Source: Bacteroidales bacterium Phil6 (GTDB taxonomy: Bacteria > Bacteroidota > Bacteroidia > Bacteroidales > F082). From it: a stretch of 64,000 nucleotides of DNA. Below the pieces are notes generated by a model, which ran no database searches, was not told the DNA's origin, and saw nothing but the letters and a program-made list of their open reading frames with translations. The DNA lies in NCBI GenBank assembly GCA_002633315.1, contig NWBN01000007.1, forward strand, positions 1-64,000, given 5' to 3'. Made by a program: the position numbers and the translations under genes. This document shows, piece by piece, positions 63,594 to 64,000 of the stretch. Positions within the stretch are counted from its first letter, which is position 1. Every line of letters starts with the position of its first letter.

Positions 63594-63905
63594 ATGAAAG
63601 AAATAGAAATTAAAGATTTCGAACTTTACACTGCAGGAATTATCAGTGTTGCATGGAACGATGGAAAGGAGGACAAATTCATCAATGTTGACTTGGACCT
63701 ATCCATGATGTTACAGATGATTGACATAGAAGGACTTAGTCATAATGACGTAAAAAAAATCTGTGACAGTCAGAAGCCATTGACCTTTCACAAGGTACGT
63801 CTTGTCATTTTCGAAGAAGATGGTAGAGAAGGTTCATACTACACATCCGACATTTTCGATGAAGAAGACGACCCTGTCGTTTTCCATGCTGAGATTAAAA
63901 AATAA
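63594..63905 (+). CDS. Small acidic protein of unknown function
   Basis: A 103-residue protein with no signal peptide or membrane segment and a strong excess of Asp and Glu, mainly at the ends (MKEIEIKDFELYTAG, SDIFDEEDDPVVFHAEIKK). The fold looks alpha/beta, and no motif is recognised. It lies 2 nt upstream of the exonuclease gene that runs off the window and is very likely in one operon with it, so a role near nucleic-acid metabolism is possible. The start follows a clear promoter element. Confidence 0.7.
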   Translation: MKEIEIKDFELYTAGIISVAWNDGKEDKFINVDLDLSMMLQMIDIEGLSHNDVKKICDSQKPLTFHKVRLVIFEEDGREGSYYTSDIFDEEDDPVVFHAEIKK

Positions 63906-63907
63906 CG

Positions 63908-64000
63908 ATGTCGGAACGCCAACACATAGAAATACCGGAGCTAACCGATTTCGCCGCCATTGATTTTGAATCCGCCAACGGAGAAATGACGAGCGCATGC
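63908..64000 (+). CDS. DnaQ-fold 3'-5' exonuclease, N-terminal part
   Basis: The first 31 codons of a gene cut by the window edge. They read MSERQHIEIPELTDF then AAIDFESANGEMTSAC. The DFE motif (Exo I, Asp and Glu of the DEDD site) in the context AIDFExAN...SAC is typical of the DNA polymerase III epsilon/RNase T-like exonucleases found in many bacteria as stand-alone proteins. It begins 2 nt after the small acidic protein gene. The rest, and so the exact subfamily, cannot be seen. Confidence 0.75.
   Translation, partial: MSERQHIEIPELTDFAAIDFESANGEMTSAC

Noticed and set aside
1-64000. CRISPR arrays, rRNA genes, prophage or a toxin-antitoxin pair
   Set aside because: No regularly spaced short repeats, no rRNA-like sequence, and no phage structural or toxin families were seen on either strand.

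Overview
The window is a chromosomal segment of a member of the Bacteroidales. Four things point there. Most genes have the Bacteroidetes -7 promoter element TAnnTTTG close to the start codon. A 2616-residue secreted protein ends in a type IX secretion (T9SS) sorting domain. Many products are families typical of the phylum: WbqC, GWxTD, a GH3/beta-lactamase fusion, a membrane HD phosphodiesterase and the HutI and PruA enzymes. The left edge carries a Bacteroides-type mobilizable element. The coding sequence is AT-rich, with frequent ATA and TTA codons. Functions are read from motifs and family knowledge; nothing was searched in a database.

Layout. 1-4552 is the end of an NBU2-like mobilizable element. 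It holds a likely oriT with inverted repeats, a MobV-type relaxase, a SnoaL-like protein, a wrecked GNAT acetyltransferase gene, a lincosamide nucleotidyltransferase (lnu(AN2)/linAn2 type) and an MFS efflux protein (mef(En2) type). It stops exactly at the 3' end of a tRNA-Ser(CGA) gene, the target class known for NBU2. A second tRNA-Ser(UGA) follows. 4855-9683 holds a membrane TPR regulator, a GWxTD protein, a GT2 glycosyltransferase and AroQ. 9910-17760 is one giant modular T9SS cargo protein with recently duplicated modules. 17834-31364 is mostly housekeeping and metabolism: small secreted proteins, a PLP sulfur-amino-acid lyase, RecQ, HU, Fmt, a membrane TPR protein, an S9 peptidase, a SPOUT RNA methyltransferase, HutI, a deoxyhypusine-synthase-like enzyme and a thioredoxin-fold lipoprotein.

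31383-44181 contains WbqC (with a perfect 20-bp inverted repeat in its coding sequence), a membrane HD phosphodiesterase, a cytoplasmic-type NlpC/P60 peptidase, an apparently orphan N6-adenine methyltransferase, PruA, a duplicated FISUMP lipoprotein flanked by a roughly 71-bp direct repeat, and full-length GcvP. 44297-45677 holds two tandem Ig-like lipoproteins. 45753-48372 is an overlapping murD-murL pair. It suggests that D-Glu enters peptidoglycan by ligation of L-Glu followed by epimerisation of UDP-MurNAc-dipeptide, and is the most interesting system here. 48528-64000 carries AlgH, the GH3/beta-lactamase fusion, a TlpA-like protein, an oxidoreductase/3-keto-glycoside hydrolase operon, a MATE pump, GH31 and GH29 glycosidases, a small acidic protein and the start of a DnaQ-fold exonuclease.

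Several genes fit together as cell-wall assembly and recycling (MurD/MurL, GH3/beta-lactamase, NlpC/P60) and as glycan breakdown (GH31, GH29, the DUF1080/Gfo-Idh pair). Genes are densely packed, and several convergent pairs meet stop to stop or overlap.
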